From: Coriolopsis trogii
Taxonomy: Eukaryota; Basidiomycota; Agaricomycetes; Polyporales; Polyporaceae
DNA length: 64,000 nucleotides
Direction of reading: 5' to 3'
Assembly: GCA_020543525.1 (NCBI GenBank)
Contig: JAHYIO010000001.1
Location: 1,116,001-1,180,000, forward strand
Position numbers and translations under genes: made by a program. Shown one piece after another: positions 34,306 through 47,002 of this stretch; the first letter of the stretch is position 1; each line of letters opens with the position of its first letter. The notes under the pieces were generated by a model. The model had not been told where the DNA came from and did no database searches. It worked only from the letters and a program-made list of their open reading frames with translations.

Positions 34306-36540
34306 TCACGTTTCACCAGAAGGCCCAACACCGTTGGTCTTGCTCGCGGCGGCCTTCGCCTTCGCGACTTCAGCAAGGGGAATCCCATCGTCGACATCCA
34401 TATCAGATTGCTCGGCTGAGTTTACCTGCGCATTGCCAGACCCGCTCGCGACTTGCGGCGCAACGCTGGGGCCCACACCATGTGTGGTGCCGGTACTCAT
34501 GATCCCAACCGCTGCCCCAAACCTCCGTCCGGTTGCGACAGAGTCGCGGTCCTTGTGGCTGGCATGATTACGTCGTCCCCCTTCTCCTTCGTCGTCCGAG
34601 TCCGACAATTCTCCGTCTGCTTGTCGTCGAGAGTCGAGGAGGCGCATGGGTCGTCGGTCGTTCGGGTCTACCATGTCTTCGTCAGGGTCGTCTTCGATTA
34701 TATCGTCCACAGGCATGCGTGGCACGTCTGTGATTGACGTCAATGCTGCTTTTCTGGGGTGTTTTGTGAGTAAGGATAGGTGTACCTTGCATTTGCACGC
34801 TCGGAGGGCCCCCGACCTGACGGAGGTGGTCCAGCACGATGCCCTTCACGCGCTCGAGGTACTCCGGCGAGTTCATATCATCCATATTCGACGCCTTCAC
34901 GTCCAATTCATAATCCGGACCGAAGTATTCGTAGTATTCGTTTATTGGAATTTCTAGGAAGGGTGTCAAGGGCGTTACGCGTGGTGGAAAATGCAATTAT
35001 ACCTTTCCCTAGCTCGACGCCCGCTGCGAGACCAGTCTCGTATGCCCAACAGCGACTCACATTACGCATCGTGTAACCACCACCGCCGAGTAGAAGCAAT
35101 GGCTTGTTGAATGATTTGACGAACTTGACGCAATTCGCGTGTCCTGTTTGAATGTGAACTGGTGTGGACATATCGCGAGAGACTGTAGACACACCCTTCA
35201 TAGAGAGGTTGAAGCAACCAAGCTTATCGCCAGATAACGAGTCCGTACCACACTGCAAGACGATTGCTCCGGGGTCATAGGACTCCATCACCTGTCGTAT
35301 AACCTATGCTCACACACAATGAAGATCTGTTCACCGCGCTCACTGTGTCAAAAGCTACTCACAGGCTCAAATATGCTCTTGTAGTTTTCGTTGGTGATTC
35401 CGTCTCTTAGTGGGAAGTTCAAGGAGTAGTACTTTCCCTTGCCGATTCCTACGTCCTAGTATGCGCGTAATTCAGACCCAAGTATGCGAAACTACAGAAT
35501 AGCACTTACGCGAAGTTCCCCAGTACCAGGGAAATACTCTCCATATTTGTGAAAGCTGACCGTCATCACACGATCGGTGGTATAGAAGGCTTCCTCTACA
35601 CCGTCGCCATGGTGGACGTCAACGTCGATGTAGAGCACACGGTTGTGATACCTATGTCGCAATCAGCTACAATTCTGCGAGGATTCATATACGAGCGTGT
35701 TACCTCAAGAGCTCAAGGATGCCCAGAACAATATCTGATAAAGCTGTAGTGAGCGAAGGGAGCCATGCGAATTCTGAGATACCGACCGTTGACATAGCAG
35801 AAGCCGCTGGCTTCGCTCTTCTTCGCATGGTGTAGACCACCAGCCCAGTTGACAGCAATGTCGCACTTGTCCCTGCTTAGTCGGGCCGCACCCTCTGAGC
35901 CAACGTGTGAGTCTCACGGACCGATTGACGCTCCTAAGGGCGAACTCACCCATTGAGCCACCTGCTGAGATGGCACAGTAGTCGAACAAGCCGTCGAAGA
36001 CCGGACAGTCATCCCCCACGTTATCTAGCGAGCGCTATGGTTAGACCACAAGATCAGTCTCACGGATGACGAGAGGAGCGTATTACATTTATGCTGCTCT
36101 TTGATGAACGAGTTCATATTCGACGGCGAGATCTTGCTGAGGAACTCGACATACTCGTCGGAGTGGAACTGTGTCATCTCGCGTTTGGTGGCAGGCTTAG
36201 CACGCTGTACAGATATGTCAGCTCATTGGATCTGTGGGAGGTAGAGTAGGGGACGCGTACGAAAATCTCCATTCGCTTGTAGAGACCATAATTCATGACA
36301 AGGGAGTGACACATGCGTATACGCGTAGGTTTCATCCTGCAAGTCTCCCGTCAAAGACAATTATGCAGATAGGGATCACAACTTACGGGTGACCAGGGCC
36401 GTAATGGAAGCCACTGACATCCGAGTCGAAGAAATAGCACTGAGTTCATACAGGTGAGTACGGGAGCGGAACTTTGCAACCCAACATACCACGCGTTTCT
36501 TCTGACCATCGTCGTCAATAGGTACCATTTCTGGAGGCAT
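34306..36540 (-). CDS. RPD3: Class I histone deacetylase, RPD3 type
   Basis: Thirteen exons (36540-36490, 36439-36387, 36336-36261, 36204-36087, 36024-35950, 35894-35787, 35734-35704, 35651-35510, 35455-35363, 35303-35195, 35143-35003, 34953-34786, 34727-34306) give 528 residues. The catalytic domain has [31 protein letters not shown] with the active-site histidine pair, [15 protein letters not shown] with zinc ligands, and [33 protein letters not shown] with [11 protein letters not shown] is typical of Rpd3/HDAC1-2 rather than Hos2. The tail is long and acidic ([21 protein letters not shown]). It removes acetyl groups from histones in Sin3-type corepressors. An RXT2-like gene lies about 9 kb away. 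Confidence 0.96.
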
Positions 36541-36872
36541 GCTGACCAAAGTAGGAGAGGAGAACGGCTTCACGAGCGGAGGAGGCAAATGCTGCCCTGG
36601 TGAGTACAAGACAGACTTGGAGAAGGGGACACTTGCGCCACCGACAGTCTCTCCCCGATCAATCTCAAGCGCTCCGGACCCCCAAGCGCAAAGCGCTGAC
36701 AGTGCGTACATTACTCGACGCCGCACATGTTCATTCGCACACATTGTTTACACGCAACGCGCGATTAACCAGGTGATATAATATATGCGTGTACACTTCG
36801 CAACGTCCATCTCTACTACGTCACCGAAAGTTGCATCCTGACGCTCAGCTTCATCAGGCAAGCTTCCCCGGA
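36541..36872. promoter_or_regulatory. Upstream region of RPD3
   Basis: 332 bases between the DinB-like stop and the RPD3 start on the same strand. It must contain the DinB-like 3' end and the RPD3 promoter; no motif stands out. Confidence 0.4.
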
Positions 36873-37682
36873 TCACATCTTTGGTTTGCTTTGCGCTGCC
36901 TTGTGTACCAGCGTAGATGGTGCAAAACCAAATGATTCCTCCATCTTGATGCCCTGTTGACTTCGCATCAGAATCCAAGTCATACGCCAGGTCAACCGTC
37001 AGAGTGACTTACAAGCTCCCCAGCAATCACACGGACCTGAGGTCAATGTCAGGCGGAGCGCACTCGATGAATAACTTGATCTTACCATACTCCAGTGATG
37101 GATGGCGTGCAGTCCCGCGAACCACAGCTAATGAGAGGGTGAGACATACACATAGCGTAGAGCATGGACATACGTACCTCTCGTCCAAACGTGGTCTCCA
37201 TGACTTGGGGATAAGGCGTGACTGCATGGAGAGTGATCGGCTCTGCCATTTTCGCCTTGGGCACAACGCGCTCCAGCTGCGCGATACAATCATGGAGTGC
37301 GACCTTGGCAGCATCACGACTGCCCTCCATGGGAGTATTGCGGGCTCTCTTGTCATAGCTTAGAACGTGAGGGGGAGGGGTAGAGATGACGTCCAATAGG
37401 AGGACGAAGTGGTCTCTGGCATGCCTGAGATGTTTTCCTGATACACTGTGAGCACTATAACAGAGTCGGAACATATACCGTACCAATTGTAGACCCAGGA
37501 ATGTAATTTGAATGTGTTGTGAGCTGGTCGTCGGATGTGAGGCCATTCTCCACTAGTTCAACGCCCTGTCGCAAGATGGCCGTCGAAACCTCAAGAAGGC
37601 GTGCTAGCGACGTGAGCTCGTCTTGAGGACTGCTTTGCTCGAACGACGCGGCTGCGGCATTGGAAGACGATAGAGAAGACAT
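36873..37682 (-). CDS. DinB-like (DUF1993-type helical bundle) protein
   Basis: Five exons (37682-37484, 37437-37178, 37127-37086, 37036-37013, 36953-36873) give 201 residues. The three-histidine layout of DinB-like four-helix bundles is visible: ARDHFVLLLD near residue 78, and HAIHHWSMVRVIAGELG near 165. TPMEGSRDAA and TTFGRELWF are further family-like segments. In bacteria such proteins bind a metal and act as thiol-dependent transferases or nucleases; the fungal role is unknown. Exon 4 is only 24 nt (VRVIAGEL). The assignment rests on the histidine pattern, not on an alignment. Confidence 0.75.
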
Positions 37683-38218
37683 GGTGGTTGGCAAGAAATC
37701 TGGAACAACTCCACCAGCAGAATGCTAGACGTCAGGTGAACGCATTAGGTCCCACGAGGCTGGCCTCGCGGGAACCGTGCGCGGTGCAAAGGCAGACATC
37801 AAGATGTCGAGGAGGAGGACGAACGACGAGAACATGGATTGTATGAAGACTGCGATAAGGCGTACATGAGGAGATCATTCGAGGCTGCGAGCTGTTCCTC
37901 CGCACAATTTCGGACGACTCATACATAAGCAGTCCGAACTCAAAGCGAGGATGGCTTCCGTCTACCAGGACTACGCCGCCAGACACTGATCGCAGAGACC
38001 AAGGCGGGGAGAGACAGGCAGACCACACAGACAAACCAGCCGTCGTCGTCGTCCTGGATGAAGATTGCCATCGCCGGCTCTCTCTGCCTTCAAGCCGGAA
38101 CTGCTGACTAAGCAGCTCAGTATCACAGTCTACCGCCGCACACCGCCGCTGCTTGCTCAGTCTGCCACTGCCAGCAATCCGTTACCACCTCTACCAGCTC
38201 TCCGCTCCCTACATTATA
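37683..38218. promoter_or_regulatory. Divergent promoter, DinB-like / LSC2
   Basis: 536 bases between outward-facing starts. The LSC2 side is rich in CT and has an ATTATA box-like element directly before the ATG. No separate gene is seen. Confidence 0.45.
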
Positions 38219-39965
38219 ATGCTTGCTTCGCTTAGGAAGGCCGGGTCGTTGGCTCGCGTACGTGTTTTTTGCTCAGTCCGTGCACCTCGCATTGACATAA
38301 AATCACGCTCGGAAAGGCCGCATCTGCGGGTCAGAGGCGCTTTCTCTCCATCCATGAATACCAATCCGTGAACCTCTTGAACTCGGTACTTGACCGTCTT
38401 CTCGCGCCTCAAACCTCAGCATGAACTGATTTGCGTAGTACGGCATACCCACACCCAAAAGTATTGCTGCGAAGACACCCGAAGAGGCATACGAGGCCGC
38501 GAAACAACTCAGTGCGTCCTACGCGTCATGTCCACCCTCGTCATAAGCCTTATACCCCCACAGGCTCAACAGGATGCGTCATTAAGGCGCAGGTGCTGGC
38601 AGGCGGCAGAGGGAAGGGCCACTTTGACAACGGCTTGCAGGGCGGTGTACACCTCGTTCAGTCGTGAGTGTCTCGATTCCGTTCCTCTCCCGTCGTCCTC
38701 CCGTCTATATCCTCACTATCTCCCAGCCCGGAACAAGCCAAGGAGTATGCGAGCAAGATGATTGGAGCGAAACTCATCACCAAGCAGACGGGTGCTGCAG
38801 GGCGCATCTGCAACGCTGTACGTGCTCCGCGCCGTATTCCTTGTCTTCCACTGTAACGCGTCAATCAAGGTTATGCTCGCTGAGCGTCGCGATCCTTCGC
38901 ATGAGTATTATGTTGCTGTTCTCAACGACCGCGGCGTCGGTGGCCCCGTCCTGGTTGCTTCTGCCCAAGGTGGCATGAACATCGAGGAGGTGGCTGCGAA
39001 GGACCCAAGCGCGATCATTACCACACCCATCAACTTTGAGAAGGGTCTGAGCAAGTCCGAAGCTCTTGACCTCGCGAAGAAGCTCGGCTTCAAAGGAGAG
39101 GGCGCCCAGAGCGAGGCTGCCGATATCTTCATTCGCCTTTACCAGATTTTCAAAGAGAAGGATGCTACGCAGATCGAGATCAACCCCCTAGGCGAGACCG
39201 CGGATGGTCACGTACTTTGGTGAGTTATACATCGGCCTCACGCACGTATAACATGTTCGAATAATGATTTGAACAGCATGGATGCGAAGTTCGGTTTCGA
39301 CGACAACGCGGACTTCCGTCAAAAGGATGTATTTGCGCTGCGTGACATCTCACAGGAAGAGCCGTCTGAGGTCGAGGCACAAAAGTACAACCTCAACTTC
39401 ATCAAACTCGATGGTAGCATCGGCTGCCTCGTCAACGGTGCTGGTCTCGCCATGGCTACGATGGACGTCCTCGCTCTTCACGGCGGCAACCCCGCGAACT
39501 TCCTTGACGTCGGAGGGTCAGTTGCAAACTGGCTAAGATAGTAAACTCTACTAATTCATCACGGATTGCAGAGGTGCTACCCCTCAGACCGTCAAGAAGG
39601 CGTTTGAGATCCTTGTATCTGACCCCAAGGTCAAGAGCATCTTCATCAACATCTTTGGGGGTACGTTACACGATCTCTGTACTTGCGACTTTTCTTGACA
39701 GACTCCAATGAAGGTATCATGCGCTGCGACTACATCGCCGAGGGCGTCATTAACGCCGCCAAGGAACTTTCATTGAAAGTCCCTCTTATCGTGCGACTCA
39801 AGGGCACCAAGGAGGCCGAGGCAAAGGAGTACGTCCACCTTACCTCCGCAAACTGTTCCTCTCTAACCCACGCATTGCAGTATGATCCGCAAATCCGGCT
39901 TGAAGATTATACCCTTTGACGACCTCGACGAGGCAGCGCACAACGCTGTCAAGCTTGCCGTTTGA
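38219..39965 (+). CDS. LSC2: Succinyl-CoA ligase beta subunit, mitochondrial
   Basis: Ten exons (38219-38257, 38335-38385, 38439-38511, 38564-38663, 38727-38817, 38870-39219, 39277-39516, 39572-39660, 39714-39828, 39881-39965) give 410 residues. A basic N-terminal presequence leads into [15 protein letters not shown], the usual start of the mature enzyme. ATP-grasp blocks follow: [57 protein letters not shown] and [13 protein letters not shown]. With the alpha subunit it converts succinyl-CoA to succinate and makes ATP or GTP in the citric acid cycle. The presequence and mature N-terminus are on separate exons. The exon 8 to 9 join uses an AAG acceptor. Confidence 0.95.
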
Positions 39966-40173
39966 GCTATCTATCACTCGTAGACTACTCTGCTGGACCG
40001 GACTGTTTTCATTAGATGTATTCCAACGAGCAGACGATAATGGGCCGGAAAGCACTCCAATTTGTTCCCGGGGTCGGGCGGTATCAATTAGTCGGAAGGT
40101 ACGTGAAGACAGCAAGATGCAAACAGATGAGAAAAGCGGATACAATGCGACATAGAAGAAAATGTACACTACT

Positions 40174-43100
40174 TTACCAGGGAGGACGAGCATAGCCGGA
40201 CGGAATCGGGTTGTACCCGTTCTGCTGTGGAGGGTGCTGTGGAGGGCGCATCTGCTGGTGCATGTGCGGGGTTCCGGGGTTTTGGTCGTATGGGCGCATG
40301 GGGCCCCGGTTTGGCTGGCCTGGGACTGGATAGCTCTGGCCTTGTGGCATGGCTGGAGGTGCGTGTACGAGAATGGGACTTCCACCGTACATGTGAGGCA
40401 TGGCGGGTTGCATCACCGGGCTGACCATTGGCATGCCAGGACGGCCTTGAGCTCCGTTGGGCTGAGGCAGCGGGTTCTGCATGCCGGGCATGGGAGAAGC
40501 GTACATCGGCACGGCTCCTGGCGAAGGATACGGAACGAGCTGCGCAGGATATGGTGAACGTAGGAGGCCACCTGATTGAGGAGGCGGAGGACCGGGCATC
40601 CACATCGGCTGGCCATACGCAGGGTTGCTGCCGTTGACAACCATGGGGCGTGGGACGGGACTTGTATGGGAGTACATGACGGGTTGAGGCGGCGCACTCA
40701 TCATAGGTGAGTAGCCATATGCAGGGCGCATGTTCAGCTGTCCCATGGGTGGCGGTGAGAAGGTGAATGTGGGATTCCGGGGAGCAGAACCGTTGGTGGA
40801 TGGCGGAGCGGGCGCAGAAGGAGCGGGGCGCTGCAAGGAGCTCGACGACGGAGATGGTACTTGTTGGAACGCTCGCGTGACTTCGTACGCAGACATTCTT
40901 GTCCAGGGTCCCGTACCTGAAGGAGGTGGTGTCGCGCCATCGACCGACTTGACATCCTGCAAAGAGAAAGGGACGCCCGTGAGATCGTCCGCTATGTCTT
41001 TCAGAGAATTGACGGGTTGTATCTCCGCTTTGTCAGACGTCTGCGACCAAACGGCTTTGAGATGCTCAGGATCAGGTGCCCGGGCAGGCGACTCCTTCAC
41101 AGTAAGCGCCTTGGGAGACTTGGACCACTGTGACAACGGAGGCTGCATCGGAGCAGTGAACGCGCCATTCTGAAAAGGTGCTTCGTAAGTCAGAGCGCAC
41201 AAGAAGAAAGTAAGAATAAATTAAGTACCGTTGGCTCGTGTGCCTTCGCCTCGGTCGACGTGACTTTGATGGGTGAAGAAGCCACGATAGAGCTCCCGGG
41301 TGCTGTCGCGATTGGCTTCATCTCCGCCGTCATGAGTCCCAGCTTCGGCTCGCTCTCCAATTCACTTGAGACGATGAACTGCATAGAGGCTCGCGGCTCT
41401 GCGCGACCAGTCCGGTAGAACGCAACATCTGCATCCGCAGGCTTCGTCTGAGCAAGAGCCGCTGCAGTTTGCGAAGGAACAGGTGCCGACGTCTGTGTGG
41501 ATGGTGCTTCGGGTGGGGGTGACCTGCTGACAGTGTCGAGTCCAAGCTCGGGTACCGCGTCCTGGAGTGGTCGTAATGAGGTGGTAGGTGATACAGGCGC
41601 CTTCCTCCAACTAGACGCAATGGCCTCTTTCGAGTTCGGATTGGTGTTCCGTAAGCGAGGGGGGGTCACGGGCAAGTTGACTACTGGAGGTACACCTTGT
41701 TCCTGAAGGCGTCGACGAGGCCTGGTCCGCGGGAGTGATACGAAGTACTTTGGCTGTCCCTTGATCATGCGCGGTCGGCCGTACAGGTACTCGTTGAATG
41801 AGGAATTCGGACGCGCAAGCGCATCAGGAGGGTCCCACGAATACACCTCCAGCTTGAGGAACCGGTGTCCCCTCGGCCAAACGAAATCGAAGCGTGGACG
41901 CGGTGGACGAACATCGTGAGCAAGCTTCACGGCGAAAACGTTCCACGCCGGTTTAGGAGATCTTGGGGGCTCGATGCCCGTCACGTCGAACACTTCCGTG
42001 GGTTGCGGCGCGGATTTGGCGCGCAGAGCGGGCGGTAGCCATTTTTCCACCTTAGCTGGCTCCTTGGGTGGCTCGCCGTCGTGATGCATGCCGTCAATCG
42101 CACCTCTGATGCGAGCTATCGCGTCGTCGAGGGCAGACATAGGAGCTTCGCGGTAATGCGGGCCAGTCAGTGGCTTGTGAGGGCCATTCGCGAATTGACC
42201 CGACAACCGTCGGTGATGATCCTCATGAGAGTGTGCAGGAGGGGATGCTGCGAAAGTCGCGTGCCCAGTCGGATCATGGGTCTCAACAGCAGGGCTAGTA
42301 GTGACCATGGCTTGGACCTCCTCCGCAGGGGACGGTAGCTTGTCAGGCGGTGCGTGGCTCCGAGTGACAGACGAACGTCGCCTCCAAGGACCCTCGTCCG
42401 CTCTTGAAGGTATTGGGGATGGACGGTGAGAGGCGGCTTCGTCTTGAAAGAAGTCGGATGCAACAGGCCTTGAAGTTGAAGGATGAGTTGCAGAAGCAGG
42501 CTCTGCGGGCGGTTCGGAACCGACAAGTTTCCCAAAATCGGCGAAGTCAACAACGTCGACATCTTCACCCTCCTTTACGTCCAAGTCAGCATGTGCAAAA
42601 GCTGCTGCTGCTGATAGCACTGAAGGCGGCGGGTGTTCCTGATGATTCTTCCGTCTCCAAGTGTCTGTGTCCGAAGTTGCAGGGAAATTTGTCGTCGACG
42701 GCGTAGTGAAGGATGTCCTTCGTGGCGCGAATGGGCGGGCCGTTCCTCTTGATGATGGCGCACGACCGAATTGAGGACGCGCCGAGGCCGCATGCGGAGA
42801 AGCGTCATCGTGAACAACATCTACAGATTCTGTTCGCTTGGATGACAATGCAACCGACGAGACAGCTTCCTCGATGATGCCAAGAACCTGGAACTTGTTA
42901 GCCCATACCGTCATCCGGAGTTAACGGATATGAACCCACCTGCGTCTCTGTATGCTGCTCCTGAGCTTGGGCCTTCTCGCGTTCCCGCGCCTTAGCTTCC
43001 TCTGCTGCCTTCATCCGTGCCTCAATCTCAGCAGCTTTCTTGCGTGCCCGTTCCTTTTCTCTTTCCCGCTCTTCTTCCTCTTGCTGGCGCCGTAGTCTAG

Positions 43101-45122
43101 CGCGCTCGGCTGCCGTGTGCATCGCAGCTTTGCGTGCCTCTTCGAGATCTGGTGCCGGGAGCGCAGAGGAAGGGGCGGCAGGCGATTCTGCGACTTGCGA
43201 ACTTGCAGAAGGCGCAGGAGGCTCTGAACGCCCTGAGGCACTAGGCGGGTGCACTGGCGATCGAGGTGGGATATCACCGTCTGTACGGATTGGAGGCACG
43301 TGCCTTGTACCTGGAGTAGACAAGTGTGGGGGAAGCTGTCTCCGACTGTCACCGCCGGAACCATGACTAGACTCAAAGGGAGCACGCTGAGTGTGTTCGC
43401 CGAAGTGACCATCCCTTGGTGAACGGCCAGAAGGATGCGGCGCAATTCCTGAGCGACCATGGTCAGTCCCGGGAGCACCGTTGGCTTGCCATGGTGGATG
43501 GTCGCGTCTCGTCTGTTGTCGCTCCCGGAAGCGTGAGCTTTCAGCAGAGAGCGGGGAACGATCTCCGGGTGCCCGAGAAAATGTGGGACTGTCTGGATGT
43601 GGAGCATTGGGTCCTTTCTGCAGAAGCTGAACGCCCTGGAGGTGCGTATGAGGAGGAGCGTCGCGACGTGGTTCTGTCGGAGAGGTAGAGTAGTCAGAGC
43701 GACTACTCCTCCTGTTGAACGGTGTAGGCGCTCCGGGCCGCTGATGAGAGTACGGCTCAAGGCGGTTCGAACGTTCGTTGAAGAGGACTTTTGACGACTC
43801 TTGCGGTGAGCTGGCCGAAGCGGACGCGGAAGGAGATGTGACTGCTCCACCCGAGGATTGGTCGCGTGGATAACCTGGGGCTTGGTGAGGACCGGACCGA
43901 GATCGAGGCCAACTCCGGTCAAAGTCATCTTGGAATCGTTCCTCCTTACTCACAGGCTTGTCTTGACTGCCTGGGGCCAAGGCCCTTGGTTCTCTGGGGG
44001 GAGACGACTGTCGCGGGGCATCACTGGACTGAACCTGGTACTGACGCCCATCTCCGAACTCGATGACACCACCCAAGAAGTTGTCATCGTCCTCTTCCAT
44101 CTGACGAAATCATGAGACACGAAAAGACGAGCGCCACAGAATCAGAACTGACCTCGTCCCAGTGGTGAGCATTGGGATCCAAATGGGCCCCGCGAAATGT
44201 GGCTTCGTCTGCTGCTAGGTCTGCTATTACAGCGTCTTTGTGAGCCGTTGCAGCATCCGAAGTGCTCTGCTCTGCGGCTTTCATGATGCGACCTGAAAGT
44301 TGATACTGGGTGAATATGACACTAGAACATCATGATAAATCTCCGTACCTTGAGCAACTTCGGCCGCGGTGGGAAAGTCGACGTGAACCCTTTCAGGCGC
44401 GGTCGCGCTACTTTTTGCATTCCCCCATACTGGCTTGCCACTGTTGTCCTTATTCGCCGAAAAGCCCTCCTGACCGTTACGGGGCTGTGGCTGGATGAGC
44501 TTACCCAGTGAAGGCGCAGCACTCGAGGTCGTGGCGGGCACCGATGAAGTCTTCGCATTGGCAGCAGAGATCGGAGTAGGCGCAGCCGATGGCACTGCGG
44601 AAGACGGACGTGACCAGCCTCCTGCGCTGCTAGGTTGGGGAGTTGCCGTTAACTTTGCCGTCACGAGGCGTGGGTGCGAGGTGGTGAATTGAGTGGCAGG
44701 TTTCTCTAGATAGCCAGAAGGTTAAGGCGATTCTCGCATATAGTTGACTACATACGATTTATGTTTGTGGCCTTGAGTACGGGGGAGGCGGAAGTGTTGT
44801 GGGCGGGTGTTGATGCAGAGGATGTCTTCTCAAGGAATTTCTTGCTGATGTTGACATGGCTGAACTTCTTGGGATGGGGCATGCTCAACGGAGGAGGTCC
44901 GGGAGATTGGGTGCCGCCCTTGGCGGAAAACAGACCAGAAACAGAGGACTGAGAGGCAGGACTAGGGTCCCGAGAACGTCCAGGTGTGGCTTTCCCAGCA
45001 TCGGAGGCACCGTCGGCAGCATGGGCTGGAGGTTTGTCATGGTCGAGAGTGGTGCGGTTGGCCTCGAGTTGGACGTCCTTCTCAGAAAGCTGCACCGGGT
45101 TGGTTGGGTCGTTACTGGCCAT
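40174..45122 (-). CDS. Large disordered protein of unknown function, 1559 residues
   Basis: Six exons (45122-44756, 44705-44349, 44292-44153, 44100-42940, 42887-41229, 41169-40174) join in frame throughout. Most of the sequence is Ser/Pro/Ala/Arg-rich and probably disordered. Islands that look conserved are KKFSHVNISKKFLEKTSS near residue 85, RGAHLDPNAHHWDE before residue 288, an EDDDNFLGGVIEFGDGRQY segment right after it, a KVEKWLPPALRAKS motif and a GHRFLKLEVYSWDPP segment. A highly charged Glu/Arg coiled coil of about 70 residues ends exon 4, and the last exon is Pro/Met/Gly-rich with many PMP and PPQ repeats, resembling RNA-granule proteins. I do not recognise the family; an mRNA-related role is a guess from composition. 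Confidence 0.75.
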
Positions 45123-45513
45123 AGACGCGTCTAGAGACGCAAGAGGAGGTCGAGCGTGCAACGAGGAGCTGATAGAGCAACGAGGACGAATAAAGAGGAC
45201 CTGCCGCGAAGTATACAGGAGAATCGGCGACTGGGATGGTACAGGGACTCGAGCTGAGGCGGAGGTGCTCGGAGTCGCGGAGGCCACTCACTGTCAGTGT
45301 TGGCCAGACGAAGCCAAAGTCCCAAACGCCCTCGTCCAATCGCAGCACTGCGGCAATGCCCGGACCCTCTTCGTCCTGCAGCGCTCAGCCTGCAGCACCT
45401 GCATTCGCCCGCACCATTCAGCACTTGTCCCTACACTCGTCTCGACGCCTCCACGCGCATCGCCAGACCTGCTACCGCTCTCCTGCAGCCCACACGCCTC
45501 GCACCCGCGGACT
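45123..45513. promoter_or_regulatory. Divergent promoter region
   Basis: 391 bases between the outward-facing starts of the large disordered protein and the RXT2-like protein. An open minus-strand frame continues upstream of the chosen start but begins with GTG, so the ATG at 45122 is preferred. Confidence 0.45.
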
Positions 45514-46613
45514 ATGGCTTCCGACACCCTCATGCACGATCCCCCCAACTCGCATCCTTCCACCAGTGGCCAACATAACGCCCCCCATGTCAACGGCGTA
45601 AAGAGATCCTTCACCCAACTGGACGAGAGCAGGTACGAAGATCCAAGGCAAGTGCTGAGTCTTATCACCCCGTTCCCTCTTTTACCTGGGATGCACGCAG
45701 CCTCATGAGCCTACCCTCCAACGACAATGACGCATGGTACTATCCTGCTTGTGGGTTCGAGCCCAACGAGGAGGGACTGCCTGTCTCTGCCTTCAGGGGC
45801 AACTGGGGGGTCAAGACCTACAATCAAGCAAAATGGGTCCGGAGGGGAAAGATGACGGCGTGGGGACCGTCGATGGAGGACTGGGAGGTGCGTGCACTTT
45901 GCGCCACCCACGAGTCGTACTCACGGTGTCTGAAGTCTGAAGATCGCGCGCGAAACCGCATCCGACGACTTCTTGCGTCCGATGAAGAGCAAGACGTGCC
46001 TTTAACGCTTCCCCACCTCCGTTCACCTTCCCCTCCCCTCATGGCACCCTATCCCCATCCCAATACTCCGCATCTGTCCTACACTTCGTATGTGATGGAC
46101 AAAGCGACCACGCACTCGTTCCGATCGCGCGTCTTTGACGAGCTCGAGGACTCGACAAACATGCTGATAGAGGGAGAGACCCCCCTGCGGAGAGCGCTAG
46201 GAAGGCTGTGGCAAGTCTTGAGCGAGGATCCCGACGAGGTCGGGGTGGGGACATCTTTGGTGCCTAAACGCGAAGACGAAGACAGCGAAGGGCACGATCC
46301 GGAGAACCGCTTTGCGAGAGCCCCGGATTTGACTCCTGTCGCCCACAAGCTGTTCTTGTCGCCGAACCAGGAGTCCATCTTCGAGAACACTCAGTTCTCT
46401 CGTGCGGAGATGCAGCGCGAGACCCTCGATAAGTCATTGGCAACATTGCGCGAACTCCAAGACGATGGACGCGAATATGTGGAACGTCTTGAAGAGATCA
46501 GGGAAGGTTTGGGAGATGTGAGGGCACAAAGAGACGGTGTTTGGGAGCTGGTGAGGAGGAAAGCACTGCAGGAGCTCCAGGAAGCAGCATCTGCAGCGTC
46601 CGCAGTTTCATAA
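45514..46613 (+). CDS. RXT2-like transcriptional regulatory protein
   Basis: Two exons (45514-45632, 45701-46613) give 343 residues. A basic segment KTYNQAKWVRRGKMTAW sits near residue 80, like the N-terminal RXT2 domain. The C-terminal 60 residues form a coiled coil, LQDDGREYVERLEEIREGLG followed by a VWELVRRKALQEL helix, which resembles the RXT2 C-terminus. RXT2 is a subunit of the large Rpd3-Sin3 deacetylase complex; RPD3 itself is about 9 kb away. The assignment is from recall of the family pattern and may be wrong. Two donors fit exon 1 in the same phase: GTACGA at 45633, chosen because it is canonical, and a GCAAGT site about 15 nt later. Confidence 0.6.
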
Positions 46614-47002
46614 GCCGCGTGCGTTTGTATACCATGACTCTCCGATGCGGAACTCCTGTATTCGTCCATGCATAGCTTGTGGTGAGATGTGTCTGAAAGC
46701 TGCCACGGCCCCTAGCGCGTCACCGGAGGGAGAGAACAGCCTGAAGCGCGACATGTGGGGAACTGGAAGACGGACCGATTGGAATTGGGCGAGAGCGCAA
46801 TGCCGGCAAGGTCGGAGTGACGGACATGTCGCTGGCTGATGGCGGCAGCGTAGCCTTGTGTGTGCGCCACAAAGCGAGGCGCGCGCCACACTCTTGCCGC
46901 ATTCAATGCATATATATATTGACTCCTGACGCGTCCTCATCCCCAACCTGGCAAGCTACTCTTCGCGGCTCTTGCCCAAACTCTTCCCTCGTCATACACG
47001 CC
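46614..47002. promoter_or_regulatory. Promoter region of BLM10, with TATA-like run
   Basis: 389 bases between the RXT2-like stop and the BLM10 start. A TATATATAT run at about 46911-46920 lies some 85 bases before the ATG and is a candidate TATA box. The first part should hold the 3' end of the RXT2-like transcript. Confidence 0.4.

Noticed and set aside
43011..43928. 305-codon minus-strand open frame
   Set aside because: It is another frame of the exon 42940-44100 of the large disordered protein; low-complexity GC-rich coding DNA keeps several frames open.
45633..45700. GC-AG intron in the RXT2-like gene
   Set aside because: A GCAAGT donor exists, but a canonical GTACGA donor about 15 nt earlier gives the same phase and is more likely.
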